Positions 50,540-60,478 of a DNA stretch of 64,000 nt are shown piece after piece (position 1 is the stretch's first letter; each line of letters starts with the position of its first letter). Position numbers and translations under genes: made by a program. The notes beneath the pieces are model-generated. The model was not told the DNA's origin. It worked only from the letters and a program-made list of their open reading frames with translations, and did not search any database. The DNA lies in contig JAFPVA010000157.1 in the NCBI GenBank assembly GCA_017413105.1, positions 1 through 64,000 on the forward strand, in the 5' to 3' direction. The stretch is from Butyrivibrio sp. GTDB lineage: Bacteria; Bacillota; Clostridia; Lachnospirales; Lachnospiraceae.

Positions 50540-52339
50540 TTAATTCTCAGAAATACTATATATTCCAAAAATATCTGCCACAGTATCTTTCTGAATGATT
50601 CTTACATCCATGCCCTTTTCTACATAAAAATCAACAAGCCAGTCTACACTTTCTGTCTTATTCTGAACAAAATACGATCCTGGTTCAAGAAGAGCTTCTG
50701 AGGCATTGTCAAATCCGGCATCCTTTAGTTTTTTTATCGCCAGCGGACTCTTTGATGCCCAGCCGCCCAATATATCCCTGTTATAGCAGCTGTTGTCCAC
50801 ATTTTCAAAAAGCTTTTCGCTGTAGGTAGCAACTTCGCCTTCTGCAACAGAAGCATAGGACACACTGGTATACACATCATAAAAGAAAAATGAATCATCG
50901 TGATTTCTCACATATTCTTCAAGTTTCCCATAATTTGCCAGCATTTCAGATCTTAGAAGCTGTTCCTTCTTTGTGATATTAAGCTGCATTGGCAAAGCAA
51001 ATACTCCTATTACCAGCATAACAGCCATTGCAACCAAAGCTGCTACTTCTGACGCCTTTTTCCCATGTCTTTCCTCATTTAAGAGCATTCCCAAAAGGAT
51101 CAGAATCTCTACAAGATATAATGGATGAGTGATCCTGATAGGGTCTCTTCCCCTGATTATAATAAATAACCACAGTGCTGTCCTGCAGGCAAAAAGCGTT
51201 ATAAGGAAAAACAGGATTCTTCCAAGCCTTGTTCTTCTGCTGCCGGTGCTTTCGTCTGCCAGCATGCTTACTACAAGGACAGCCGGATAAAGGATAAGCA
51301 CTAATATATTCCAGGGGAAATCCGTCATAGGATATTCATAGGTTCTCAAAGTCTCAACATGGTGCAGTCTGTAAATATATTGCTTTACAGAATCCTTTAG
51401 TCTTACAAAAAAAGGTGCTTCCTCTCCCTTAATGCTCTTTGCATATTCAGCTACTTTCGCCAGTACATCAGCATTTATGGAATCATCCAATCCAAAATTG
51501 TAGTTGGTAAGAAGCTTTTGCTGGCTCTCAGAAAGTCCTATGCTCTCATAAAATTCCCTGTTTTCCGCATAATCAGGAATGAATTGGAAATCATAAAGCT
51601 CGGTCCTGTTATCAAAAAACCTGTTAAATTCCTTCCATTCAGGACTTGAATAGGCAAGGTTATTAAGAAACGTGCCTATTAAAAGAGCTCCAATTATCAC
51701 TATACAGAAAATTGTATACTTGCCCAAAGAACTATTAATGTTACCGGTCTCTTTGCTGACACAAAGAAACTTTATCAGAATTGCGACACCCACCATAGGA
51801 AGTGTCAAAAGAAGCATTTCTGATCTTAAAAGAAAAGCTACTATGATAAAAACAAGAGCCAGGCTATTCTCTATGCTTTTTTCATCTGCTGTAATTATAA
51901 GGAAAGCCGCTGTTGCCGATAAAACGCCGCATACAACAGTGTATTGTACAAAGAGAAGATGTGGCATAAAAAAGCCCATGATAAAGACAAACTCCGCCAG
52001 TGCCACAACTGCCTTTTTGCGTACATCCTCAGTCAGCTCCACACTCTTGAATACTACTACTCCAAAGCACAAGTACTGAAGACCACATAAAAAAATGCCA
52101 TACCAGTCGATATTAACCCCCAGTCTGTAAAACAGAGAGATAAATAAACTAATCGGATACAGCATCTGAATATTATGACCCTCAGGCGCACCTGTGTATG
52201 CGCCTGAGAGTATATCTTTTATCAAAACATCATCATTAAGGTCAAAAAAGTAGTCCCCTGACAAGCCCGTAGCTATCATTGCAGCCAGAGTGGCAATAAC
52301 TGCTATTATTAAGCTGACATGCCCCTGTAACTTTTTCAT
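50540..52339 (-). CDS. Large polytopic membrane protein of unknown function
   Basis: A 599-residue protein with about 10 to 12 helices. YFFDLNDDVLIKDILSGAYTG in the first extracytoplasmic loop has Asp pairs in the place used by GT-C transferases. A soluble C-terminal domain of about 120 residues (with YDVYTSVSYASVAEGEV and RDILGGWASKSPLAIKKL) lies outside. No family is recognised. Context with GtrA, GtrB and other GT-C-like genes suggests glycan modification. Confidence 0.72.
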   Translation of the reverse strand: MKKLQGHVSLIIAVIATLAAMIATGLSGDYFFDLNDDVLIKDILSGAYTGAPEGHNIQMLYPISLFISLFYRLGVNIDWYGIFLCGLQYLCFGVVVFKSVELTEDVRKKAVVALAEFVFIMGFFMPHLLFVQYTVVCGVLSATAAFLIITADEKSIENSLALVFIIVAFLLRSEMLLLTLPMVGVAILIKFLCVSKETGNINSSLGKYTIFCIVIIGALLIGTFLNNLAYSSPEWKEFNRFFDNRTELYDFQFIPDYAENREFYESIGLSESQQKLLTNYNFGLDDSINADVLAKVAEYAKSIKGEEAPFFVRLKDSVKQYIYRLHHVETLRTYEYPMTDFPWNILVLILYPAVLVVSMLADESTGSRRTRLGRILFFLITLFACRTALWLFIIIRGRDPIRITHPLYLVEILILLGMLLNEERHGKKASEVAALVAMAVMLVIGVFALPMQLNITKKEQLLRSEMLANYGKLEEYVRNHDDSFFFYDVYTSVSYASVAEGEVATYSEKLFENVDNSCYNRDILGGWASKSPLAIKKLKDAGFDNASEALLEPGSYFVQNKTESVDWLVDFYVEKGMDVRIIQKDTVADIFGIYSISEN

Positions 52340-52358
52340 CCCTTATCCCCAAATATAA

Positions 52359-53495
52359 TCAAGTAAATCTGTAATATTCCTTAACCCTCATTACTACCTC
52401 ATCCAGATCCTCATCCGTAAGCTTATAGTACATAGGAAGACGAAGAAGTCTCTCGCTCTCCCTGGTAGTATAGCGGTCCTCTCCTCTGAACTCAGAATAG
52501 ATAAGCCCTGCCTTGGAAGAATGGAGAGGAACATAATGAGATGCAGGGAGAATATCATTTGACATAAGATACTTTATAAGTCCCTGTCTCTCCTCAAAGT
52601 CCTTGCACTTTATGTAGAACATATGCGCATTATGAACACATTCCTCAGGAACTATAGGAAGTTCAATTAGTCCTTTTTCCTTAAGTGGTAAAAGAGCCTC
52701 ATAGTATCTGTTCCAATGTGAAAGCCTGTCATTATTTATCTCCTCGGCCTTCTCAAGCTGTGCATAGAGATAAGCAGCATTCATATCACTTGGGAGATAT
52801 GATGAGCCCGGCTGGATCCAGCTGTATTTATCTACCTTTCCAAGCTTATATAGAGTACGGTTTGTACCCTTCTCTCTGATGATAATTGCGTCATCCACGT
52901 AGGTTTCATCTCTTAAAAGAAGGGCTCCGCCTTCACCCATACTGTAATTCTTGGTCTCATGGAAGCTGTAATTGCCAAAATCACCGATTGCACCAAGCGC
53001 TTTTCCCTTATAGGTTGCCATAACACCCTGTGCAGCATCCTCAATAACAAAAAGGTTATGCCTCTTGGCAATATCAAGAATGGTATCCATCTCACATCCA
53101 ACACCGGCATAGTGAACCGGAACAATAGCTCTTGTCTTGGTAGTAATCGCCTGTTCTATAAGATTCTCATCAATATTCATGGTATCAGGTCTGATATCCA
53201 CAAAAATGACTTTAGCACCTCGAAGTACAAAAGCATTGGCTGTGGATACAAAGGTGTAGGAAGGCATAATGACTTCATCCCCTTCCTTTATCCCTGCAAG
53301 AAGAGCAGCCATCTCTGTAGCATGGGTGCAGGAGGTTGTCAAAAGAGCCTTTTTTACTCCTGTTTTGTTTTCAATCCATTCATTAGCTTTAGCTGTATAG
53401 GGTCCATCTCCGCAGATTTTCTGATTATCTACACATTCCTTAATGTATTCATATTCTTTGCCTGTAAAAGGAGGTACATTAAAGTTTATTCTCAT
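52359..53495 (-). CDS. wecE: dTDP-4-amino-4,6-dideoxygalactose transaminase, WecE/RffA-like
   Basis: A 378-residue PLP enzyme beginning INFNVPPFTGKEYEYIKECV; PLP Lys in YSFHETKNYSMGEGG, a WecE signature. LTTSCTHATEMAALLAGI and MPSYTFVSTANAFVLRGAKVIFVDI are the same as in WecE. It makes dTDP-Fuc4N from dTDP-4-keto-6-deoxyglucose. The RmlA/RmlB enzymes for that precursor are not in the window. Start ATG 53495 follows AGGAG. Confidence 0.92.
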   Translation of the reverse strand: MRINFNVPPFTGKEYEYIKECVDNQKICGDGPYTAKANEWIENKTGVKKALLTTSCTHATEMAALLAGIKEGDEVIMPSYTFVSTANAFVLRGAKVIFVDIRPDTMNIDENLIEQAITTKTRAIVPVHYAGVGCEMDTILDIAKRHNLFVIEDAAQGVMATYKGKALGAIGDFGNYSFHETKNYSMGEGGALLLRDETYVDDAIIIREKGTNRTLYKLGKVDKYSWIQPGSSYLPSDMNAAYLYAQLEKAEEINNDRLSHWNRYYEALLPLKEKGLIELPIVPEECVHNAHMFYIKCKDFEERQGLIKYLMSNDILPASHYVPLHSSKAGLIYSEFRGEDRYTTRESERLLRLPMYYKLTDEDLDEVVMRVKEYYRFT

Positions 53496-53514
53496 TTATT
53501 ATTCTCCTATTCAA

Positions 53515-53979
53515 TCAATCTTTCTTTTCCAGGAAGATTTTTCTTGTAATGAAATTATAAACCATTACGACGCCTGTTGCTCCAAATTTAAAGAATATAT
53601 CCTTTGCAAAAGCTTCGCTCATAAGGCCCCGCAGCCATGCCCAGTTGCCATAGATCACATCAATTCCAAGCCAGAGACAAAGCTCATTGATTCCAAGGCC
53701 AATAACGCTAAGGATCAGGAAAATAATAAATTCCTTCTTCCTGGACATGTCTTCCTTGCGTTCAAAAACAAATTTAAAGCTAAGAATATAATTACATACA
53801 ACAGAAATGCAGAAGCCTAAAAATGCAGAAATCAGATAATACTGCGGGAAGGCAGCTCCAATTCCTGTGGCCTCAAAAATCACATTAAAAATTCTGTAAA
53901 CTACATAATCAATTATAAAACAGATAACACCAACCAGTCCAAATTTGGCTATCTGAGCCAAAAGCTTATTCATATCCAT
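53515..53979 (-). CDS. GtrA-like membrane protein
   Basis: A 154-residue protein with four helices: FGLVGVICFIIDYVVYRIF, YLISAFLGFCISVVCNYILSFKFVF, a third around FLILSVIGLGINELCLWL and a C-terminal one. GtrA proteins flip polyprenyl-phosphate-glucose in three-component modification systems. It lies in the same transcript as a GtrB-like enzyme and GT-C-like proteins. The start could also be ATG 53973, which has better spacing to AGGA. Confidence 0.87.
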   Translation of the reverse strand: MDMNKLLAQIAKFGLVGVICFIIDYVVYRIFNVIFEATGIGAAFPQYYLISAFLGFCISVVCNYILSFKFVFERKEDMSRKKEFIIFLILSVIGLGINELCLWLGIDVIYGNWAWLRGLMSEAFAKDIFFKFGATGVVMVYNFITRKIFLEKKD

Positions 53980-54000
53980 AATCCTTTCAGTACTCTTGTA

Positions 54001-55755
54001 TTACTCGTCTGAGTTTTTTACATAAACCGTAAACCTCTCATTCTCGAAGTCTATATTATAATCGTGATTGGCAATATAGTCCAATAAAATATCAAACTTC
54101 CTTGAGATGTTGGCGTATTCCTGCACGTTACTGCCAACTATGATGAGCGGCTCCGGATCATCTGATACGGAAAGTCTGATAAGTTCTTTATCAAAAGTAT
54201 CTGTCGAATAGCTGTCAAGGTCCGGCCAGACCGTATCTATAGCCGGCTGCAGGTCAAAAATATATGAAAGCCCGGGAACACCCCCAAATAAAATAACATT
54301 TTCTTTTAAAAGGTCATTATCCTCTAAAAATCTTCCTAGTTCATTAAGAGAATCTGCGTTGTAGGAAGTTGTCACCATATGATCAACCTTAGGAATACCG
54401 CTCATGACTGTATCCCTCTGTTGCCCATCTGCGCCATCCATAAATGAAAAATTAATTCGGAAAAAAACTCCCTGAATCAAAAGCACAACTATGACCATTG
54501 TAATAGTACTCTGCCAGGTAAAATGCAGCTCTTTTTCGCCCAGTCTCTGCATAAGTCTTCTCATGATCCAGAGAGCTATCGGTGCAATAAGAAATAGATT
54601 ATTGATAATTGGATAGGTGTAATTGTTGCTGCCAAGGGGAGTAATGAGAATGATCATTACCATGAGAAAAGACAAAGTCTGTTCCTGCCTGCTGCCGTTT
54701 AGAATGCCCAGACTTCCTATAACTCCCAAAACAAAAGCTATTATTATAAGCATCATTGCAGCTTTAAAGACACTGTCATAATAATAATAGTTCCTGGTAA
54801 AAACTCCCTCTGCAAAGTAATACCTTACGAGAATACACAAGCCGCATACATACAAAAGCTTTTTGATCCATACATATTTATCAGGTTTTATCACAAACAT
54901 AACAATACCAGCCGCTATGCAAGGAACCAAAATAAGCATATCAGAAGCCGTACCGATATAAGCCTCGATTATCGCAGACATCATACCGCCGGTGGTATAG
55001 TCTGATGCACCAGAAGTCATTCCAAACAGACTTGCAATCATATCTAAATATGCTGTAGGACCATGAATAATGCTTATGATAAAAAATATTACAGCCGCTC
55101 CCGAAACAAAGCCCACTATACATATCCCGGTCTTTTTCAATATATCCCTGATATCGTCCCTTGTAACAGCCCCATAAAACCACAGAACAAGAATAAGAGC
55201 TGTCTCCGCAATATTAGGAAAACGGACCATTACATTTAGCCCAAGTAGGACGCCTGCAATAAACAGATATTTATTCTGACCCTCCCATAGAAAAATCCCC
55301 TTTAAGAGGATCATCGATGCCAACGTAAAAAACAGATATGTCAGATAATTATACAGACTTACCCTTGGACACCAGCAGAGACTCTCCGCAATGAATATCC
55401 CGATAAAATTCATCCAGCCGGGCATATAGTCCTGAAGCATATAATAGGAGATAAGAGCAATAGCGCTGATAATAAAGCTGCAATATATGCCAAAGCCCAG
55501 CATAGAGCCTGCCCCCGGCAGATGCATAATGGCAGCTCCGGTCACATTGCTCAGAAAGGTCGAAAGAAGCCACATGGGATTAAGCCCGCTAATAAACTCA
55601 TAATTAGCAAGGCTATAGGTAGTATCAGAGATATCCAGCCCCGCATTTACACCCACGAGGGGATAAAACAGCAGAATAACCGGAAAAACATACTTTTCCA
55701 ATGGTTTCTGATACTTTTTGAAGTTATAAAAATAGCTTCTGATGTTTCTTAGCAT
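54001..55755 (-). CDS. Large polytopic membrane protein, possible GT-C
   Basis: A 584-residue protein with about 12 helices. After the first helix LDISDTTYSLANYEFI provides an Asp pair in the first extracytoplasmic loop, as in GT-C transferases such as PMT-type enzymes. The C-terminal 110 residues are soluble (with VILFGGVPGLSYIFDLQPAID). Start ATG 55755 follows GAGGATTT and overlaps the acyltransferase gene by seven bases. No family recognised. Confidence 0.73.
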   Translation of the reverse strand: MLRNIRSYFYNFKKYQKPLEKYVFPVILLFYPLVGVNAGLDISDTTYSLANYEFISGLNPMWLLSTFLSNVTGAAIMHLPGAGSMLGFGIYCSFIISAIALISYYMLQDYMPGWMNFIGIFIAESLCWCPRVSLYNYLTYLFFTLASMILLKGIFLWEGQNKYLFIAGVLLGLNVMVRFPNIAETALILVLWFYGAVTRDDIRDILKKTGICIVGFVSGAAVIFFIISIIHGPTAYLDMIASLFGMTSGASDYTTGGMMSAIIEAYIGTASDMLILVPCIAAGIVMFVIKPDKYVWIKKLLYVCGLCILVRYYFAEGVFTRNYYYYDSVFKAAMMLIIIAFVLGVIGSLGILNGSRQEQTLSFLMVMIILITPLGSNNYTYPIINNLFLIAPIALWIMRRLMQRLGEKELHFTWQSTITMVIVVLLIQGVFFRINFSFMDGADGQQRDTVMSGIPKVDHMVTTSYNADSLNELGRFLEDNDLLKENVILFGGVPGLSYIFDLQPAIDTVWPDLDSYSTDTFDKELIRLSVSDDPEPLIIVGSNVQEYANISRKFDILLDYIANHDYNIDFENERFTVYVKNSDE

Positions 55756-56885
55756 AAATCCTCATCCCACTGTCTTATTCTCTTAAACAACCGAGTATTA
55801 TGCAGAACTCTTCCCACATAATCAAAAATAGTCTTTCTGATCCAATCAACAAATATCCCAGCCACAAAAACTATCAGAATAGCTCGCAGCTGATGCCATG
55901 CAAAAAGAATGACACTATCTTTAGGCACTTCTCCCATAAGATTTTCAAGCCAGCCAAGCCACCTGTCCTTGATCTCGAGATGCATATGAAGAAGATATAC
56001 GCCAAAGGTAAATGGTGCTACAAAGCGTACCACATCTGCAAACCTGTTATCTCTCATTTTATAGAATCTGAAAAATGAGAAAAGTCCAAGGGATCCGGTG
56101 AGAGAAAAGATAAAGTTCAGATGAAAAGGAACATCGGAAAAATAAACCAGACCGCCTCTTTGAAGGTTAATATAGTGAAGAGCTATGCTTGCAAAAGCCA
56201 TGAGTGCAACAGAAAGCAGGAAAACCGCAGCGCTCTTTTTTGCATTAAAAAACAGTACAACATCATATTTCCTGATATAAGCAGCGATCAGATAAAGCAC
56301 TATAAACCATCCATAATCATAACCATAGTGATCTGTCGCAAACATGACAGGCACAAAACTCTTAACTATACTAAACCAGATAAGAAGCCCCGCTATAACA
56401 GCTCTCATCTGTTTTCTGCTAAGGACTTCCGTAGCTGCGTTCATCACAGGAGCCATAACATACATAATGATATATGCTGTAACAAACCAGTAATGCTCCG
56501 AAGAAATCGGGAAAAGATATTGAACAATCTTATATACCGAGTCATTTGAATGGATAACATAAGTTCCCACAAGCATCATCGCCACAGAAACAAGAATGGT
56601 GTAGAAATATACCTGGCATATCAGCTGCAATATCCTGCTTGGTCTAACTTTCCCTTTCGAAAGGAAAAAACCGCTTAAGAGGACATAAACATTAACCCCG
56701 GTAATCGAGATAGCCTCAATTATAGTTGCATAGATCTGTACCCCCGAAGCCGGAACTCCTAGCTGCAAAAGAACATCAGCGTGGGAATTATAGTGAAGAT
56801 TGAGGATCATGAGCATAGCTATGATTCTCAAAAGCTCAAAACTTGCATTTCTTTTTTTTACATTAATCTCCCCAACACTACCCAT
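55749..56885 (-). CDS. Acyltransferase family 3 (OafA-like) membrane protein
   Basis: A 378-residue protein with about ten helices and the family start FELLRIIAMLMILNLHYNSH with conserved His; NVYVLLSGFFLSKGK and HYWFVTAYIIMYVMAPVMN are the following typical blocks. It O-acylates, usually O-acetylates, a surface glycan across the membrane. This is the second acylation route in the locus beside the MBOAT/SGNH pair. Start ATG 56885 follows AGGAGG. Confidence 0.9.
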   Translation of the reverse strand: MGSVGEINVKKRNASFELLRIIAMLMILNLHYNSHADVLLQLGVPASGVQIYATIIEAISITGVNVYVLLSGFFLSKGKVRPSRILQLICQVYFYTILVSVAMMLVGTYVIHSNDSVYKIVQYLFPISSEHYWFVTAYIIMYVMAPVMNAATEVLSRKQMRAVIAGLLIWFSIVKSFVPVMFATDHYGYDYGWFIVLYLIAAYIRKYDVVLFFNAKKSAAVFLLSVALMAFASIALHYINLQRGGLVYFSDVPFHLNFIFSLTGSLGLFSFFRFYKMRDNRFADVVRFVAPFTFGVYLLHMHLEIKDRWLGWLENLMGEVPKDSVILFAWHQLRAILIVFVAGIFVDWIRKTIFDYVGRVLHNTRLFKRIRQWDEDLC

Positions 56886-56904
56886 AATGCCTCCTGATGC
56901 ATAT

Positions 56905-58656
56905 TTATCTGTCTATTTGGGCCTTCCCGTTCTCAATTCTGTAAACCATATCGCACTTTTCAATGGTCTGAAGTCGATGAGCAATAATAATAAGAGTCTT
57001 TCTTCCATGCAGCTTATTAATGGAATCCATTATTGCCGCCTCAGTCTCATTATCGAGGGCAGAGGTTGCTTCATCCAGGACCAGAACCTCCGGATCCTCA
57101 AAAAGAGCTCTGGCGATTCCGATTCTCTGTCTCTGACCACCAGAAAGCCTGATGCCTCTTTCGCCTATCTGAGTATCAAGTCCTTCTGGAAGGCTCCTTA
57201 CAAATTCATCAAGAGAAGCTTCTTTAAGCGCCTGCCATACCTTATTGTCATCAATATCCTCATCGGGGTAGCCAAAAGCAACATTCTTACGGATTGTAGA
57301 ATCCACCATAAATATTGTCTGAGGAATGTAACCGATGTTTTTAAGCCACCCCTTATAGTTTTCCATTACATCAACGCCATCAGCGTAAATATGACCGCTT
57401 TCAGGCTTTAATAATCCAAGCAGCACATCAACGATAGTAGTCTTTCCTGCACCGGAGGTACCCACGATTCCCACTGACTTACCTACCGGAATCTTCATAT
57501 CCGCTTTGTCCAGGATAAGATGCTCAGTATTGGGATATCTGTAGCAGATATCAACCATATCGATTTCTTTTGTGACAGGAAGCTTGTCAACCTTAGTCTT
57601 TTTACGATAATCCTCACTGTTATAGGATACAGAGTCGTCATGTATCTCCCTCTGAAGATTATCGCTTACATTCATAAGGAAGGGTTCAAAATAAGCAATC
57701 GATGTCTGATAGTTGTTTATCCTGTTGGCACTTGGCAAAAGTCTTGCTGCAGCGGCCGCAATCACGGTAAGTGACGCCATAAGATCAGTAAGACTTGTTC
57801 CTCCAAGCATCACTATAAGAAGGTAACCTATCATTCCTGTTATAGCTATAGTCTCGATCAAAAGTCTCGGTGTCGAATTGTACAGATTGTACTTCTGAAC
57901 CGCCTGAACATAGCCTGCTCCACAGTCAGCATAACCATTTATAAAGTAATTCTCTTTATTGGCAATCTTGATTTCCTTGATGCCAGTGACAGACTCATTT
58001 ATCCACTTATACAGACCACTGTAAAAGTCCTGATTATCCTGTCCGGCCCTGACCATTACCGGCTTTATGACAAACTTTATTATAAAAAGAACTACAACAA
58101 GAAGCGCTGCTATTGTCAGAGTCATTACAGGATCAAGCTTGATCAGTATAGCCACAAGACATATAAATACAATTCCTTCACTTATAAGACCGAGGCAGCT
58201 CAGAATAAGGCCATACATATTATTAACATCAGATGTTATGCTTCGCTGGATTACACTGGTATCTGCATTCAGATAATACTCATAAGGTCTTTGCATGAAG
58301 TTAATCATCATGCGCCTTGAAGTAGCAAACTGATTAGTATAAACAAATTTGAGCTGTACCTTATTTATAATGAAAAGGAACAGATTTTTTACAATAAACG
58401 CCAGGATTATACCGACCATCAGAAGCTCCGCAAGCTGTGTCGGACTTGTCATATTAAAAAGGTTATAGATAGTACTGAGAATAGTATTTTTTTCAACCGC
58501 TTCCGGATCCATAACAATTTTGATAACTGGCGCTATTAAAGCAATACTTAATGATTCCAGAATACCGCCTATAAGCATCAGGAATACAATTCCAACCATC
58601 TGCTTCTTTTGTCTCTTATCCAAGAGAACCATAAGTTTTTTGTATATCTTGCGCAT
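56905..58656 (-). CDS. ABC exporter, PglK-like (fused permease and ATPase)
   Basis: A 583-residue half-transporter: six helices in about residues 20-320, ATPase with VGTSGAGKTTIVD (Walker A), LSGGQRQRIGIARAL and VLVLDEATSALD. It shares layout and several blocks with the exporter at 20174 (RLLPSANRINNY here, RIMPSANRINTY there), so the two are paralogues. MLIGGILESLSIALIAPVI is the PglK-like first helix. Encoded right after pseF, so it may flip a nonulosonate-containing oligosaccharide. Confidence 0.88.
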   Translation of the reverse strand: MRKIYKKLMVLLDKRQKKQMVGIVFLMLIGGILESLSIALIAPVIKIVMDPEAVEKNTILSTIYNLFNMTSPTQLAELLMVGIILAFIVKNLFLFIINKVQLKFVYTNQFATSRRMMINFMQRPYEYYLNADTSVIQRSITSDVNNMYGLILSCLGLISEGIVFICLVAILIKLDPVMTLTIAALLVVVLFIIKFVIKPVMVRAGQDNQDFYSGLYKWINESVTGIKEIKIANKENYFINGYADCGAGYVQAVQKYNLYNSTPRLLIETIAITGMIGYLLIVMLGGTSLTDLMASLTVIAAAAARLLPSANRINNYQTSIAYFEPFLMNVSDNLQREIHDDSVSYNSEDYRKKTKVDKLPVTKEIDMVDICYRYPNTEHLILDKADMKIPVGKSVGIVGTSGAGKTTIVDVLLGLLKPESGHIYADGVDVMENYKGWLKNIGYIPQTIFMVDSTIRKNVAFGYPDEDIDDNKVWQALKEASLDEFVRSLPEGLDTQIGERGIRLSGGQRQRIGIARALFEDPEVLVLDEATSALDNETEAAIMDSINKLHGRKTLIIIAHRLQTIEKCDMVYRIENGKAQIDR

Positions 58657-58671
58657 AAATTAAATATCCTT

Positions 58672-59358
58672 TTAATTATTTATGAGATTGTACTTTAGCT
58701 CCGCAAGCTTCCAGTCCACCTCATTATCAATATCCTGAACCTCCAGTTCAGAAAGCTCCAATGGAAGTATATTTCCAACCATGATATTTCTGTTTTTAAG
58801 AAAGCTCTCGGTCCTGAATACATAAAACTGACCGGCATCATGATAGTGGGCAACAAGATCCTGACTTCTCATACTGAGATATTCAGGCTGCCTGAATATG
58901 AGCCTTCCCTCCTGAATCTCCATCGCTCTCTGAGGCGGATAGGAAAATCGAACAACCGGAATAAGGCTGTCTGCATCAGAATCCCTCAAAGTCTCCACCG
59001 CTGTTTTTAATCTATCAGCAGTAATAAATGGTGCTGTTGGATAAATGCAGGTTGCTATGTCAAAATCTATGCCCCTGCTCTTATACTCCATGATAACCTC
59101 TTCAATAACATCTGTTGTTGTTGCAAAATCATTGGAGGTCTTCTCGCTTCGAAGGAATGGTACATTAGCCCCATATTTTTTGGAAATCTCGGCAATCTCC
59201 TCATCATCGGTAGATACCATGACCTCGTCGTATACGCCTGATCCAAGGGCTGCCTCAATGGAATAGGCTATGATAGGTTTGCCATTAAATTCCTTTATAT
59301 TTTTTCTTGGTATTCTCTTGCTGCCACCGCGGGCAGTAATCATTGCAAGTGTTTTCAA
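58672..59358 (-). CDS. pseF: CMP-nonulosonate (pseudaminic acid-type) cytidylyltransferase
   Basis: A 228-residue enzyme of the NeuA/PseF family: ITARGGSKRIPRKNIKEFNGKP binds CTP, EVMVSTDDEEIAEIS follows, and YHDAGQFYVF is a PseF-type block. It activates pseudaminic-like acid as the CMP-sugar. The start is an unusual TTG at 59358 with AGGAG six bases upstream; the next in-frame ATG is five codons later without a ribosome site, so the TTG is well supported. Confidence 0.9.
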   Translation of the reverse strand: MKTLAMITARGGSKRIPRKNIKEFNGKPIIAYSIEAALGSGVYDEVMVSTDDEEIAEISKKYGANVPFLRSEKTSNDFATTTDVIEEVIMEYKSRGIDFDIATCIYPTAPFITADRLKTAVETLRDSDADSLIPVVRFSYPPQRAMEIQEGRLIFRQPEYLSMRSQDLVAHYHDAGQFYVFRTESFLKNRNIMVGNILPLELSELEVQDIDNEVDWKLAELKYNLINN

Positions 59359-59440
59359 AACATTCTCCTATTACTCTCTATATTTCTATATATACTGTTT
59401 TCTCTGTCTTTTATTTATACACATAAGGGATTCTAAAAAC

Positions 59441-60478
59441 TCACTTCTTCCCACTGATTTTCTTACGCAGATTGCGGTACCCCCACAGCATCTTGTAATA
59501 ACAGTAAAATTTCAATGCATTGCTACAGGCCATAGCCACAAGCTTTTTCTCTTCTACTCCGGTCCTTTCGGCATAATAGCTGTTATTTTGAAAATCCGGA
59601 AAGGTCTCCTTCATCTCCTTAGTTAAGGTTTTTACAAATGAAAGCCTGCAGGGTCTTACACAGGGCATATACGTAAACAGTGTATTAACGTAAAAAAGCT
59701 GTGTAAACTCATATTCAAGCTCACTTTTGAACTCTTCGAAAAAGCCAAGCCTTTTTGCCTCGCTTATCATTATCCTGCCTGCTTCCATCCTGTCAAGGCA
59801 CATTCTCTCAGAAAAAGAATGAACTGTAGAAGAGCTATGCTGGTAATAATAATACCACGGCTTGTCTATATGCTCATAATGCCTTGCTGTAAGCAGATAA
59901 GAATTACTCATTGCATTATCTTCATAGAAGATGTTTTCAGGGAAAAAGAGCTGGTTCTTAAGGATGTTTTCCCTCTTATAAATCTTAACCACAAGCCTTC
60001 CGCCATCAAGAATGAGACTTTTCTTTTTCTCATGATCCAGTTCGCCGCACTGGCTCTGACTTCCGTTGGGCTCTATAACCTCTCCGACAGTATAGGTGTG
60101 GGAATTAACAAGGTTAAGATCACATCCCACCATGTCCGCCCCAGTCTCTTCTGCCTTCCAAAGCATAAGTCTGTACATATCCGGATCTATCCAGTCATCA
60201 GCATCTATAAACCCAATCCAATCTCCGTTAGCTGCCTTTATTCCGATATTCTTAGCGCCGCCCTGATGTTTGTTCACATCACTATGGATAGCCCTGAATT
60301 TTCCTTGATTTTTAGCCTCGTAATCCTTTAAAACCTCAAGAGAACTATCGGTTGAACAGTCGTCAACAGCTATTATCTCATAGTCCTCAAGATTTTGTGA
60401 CAGTAGCGAATCAAGGCAAAATTGCAGCTTATTATCACTGGCCATATTATATACCGGTACTATTATGCTAAGCTTCAT
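59441..60478 (-). CDS. Family 2 glycosyltransferase
   Basis: A GT-A enzyme of about 345 residues: SIIVPVYNMASDNKLQFCLDSLL, IAVDDCSTDSS, and FIDADDWI as metal motif. FYEDNAMSNSYLL is the acceptor-region motif. It lies inside the pse cluster between pseG and pseF. ATG 60478 overlaps the pseG stop by one base and has AGAGG upstream; TTG 60481 is out. The sugar is unknown. Confidence 0.88.
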   Translation of the reverse strand: MKLSIIVPVYNMASDNKLQFCLDSLLSQNLEDYEIIAVDDCSTDSSLEVLKDYEAKNQGKFRAIHSDVNKHQGGAKNIGIKAANGDWIGFIDADDWIDPDMYRLMLWKAEETGADMVGCDLNLVNSHTYTVGEVIEPNGSQSQCGELDHEKKKSLILDGGRLVVKIYKRENILKNQLFFPENIFYEDNAMSNSYLLTARHYEHIDKPWYYYYQHSSSTVHSFSERMCLDRMEAGRIMISEAKRLGFFEEFKSELEYEFTQLFYVNTLFTYMPCVRPCRLSFVKTLTKEMKETFPDFQNNSYYAERTGVEEKKLVAMACSNALKFYCYYKMLWGYRNLRKKISGKK

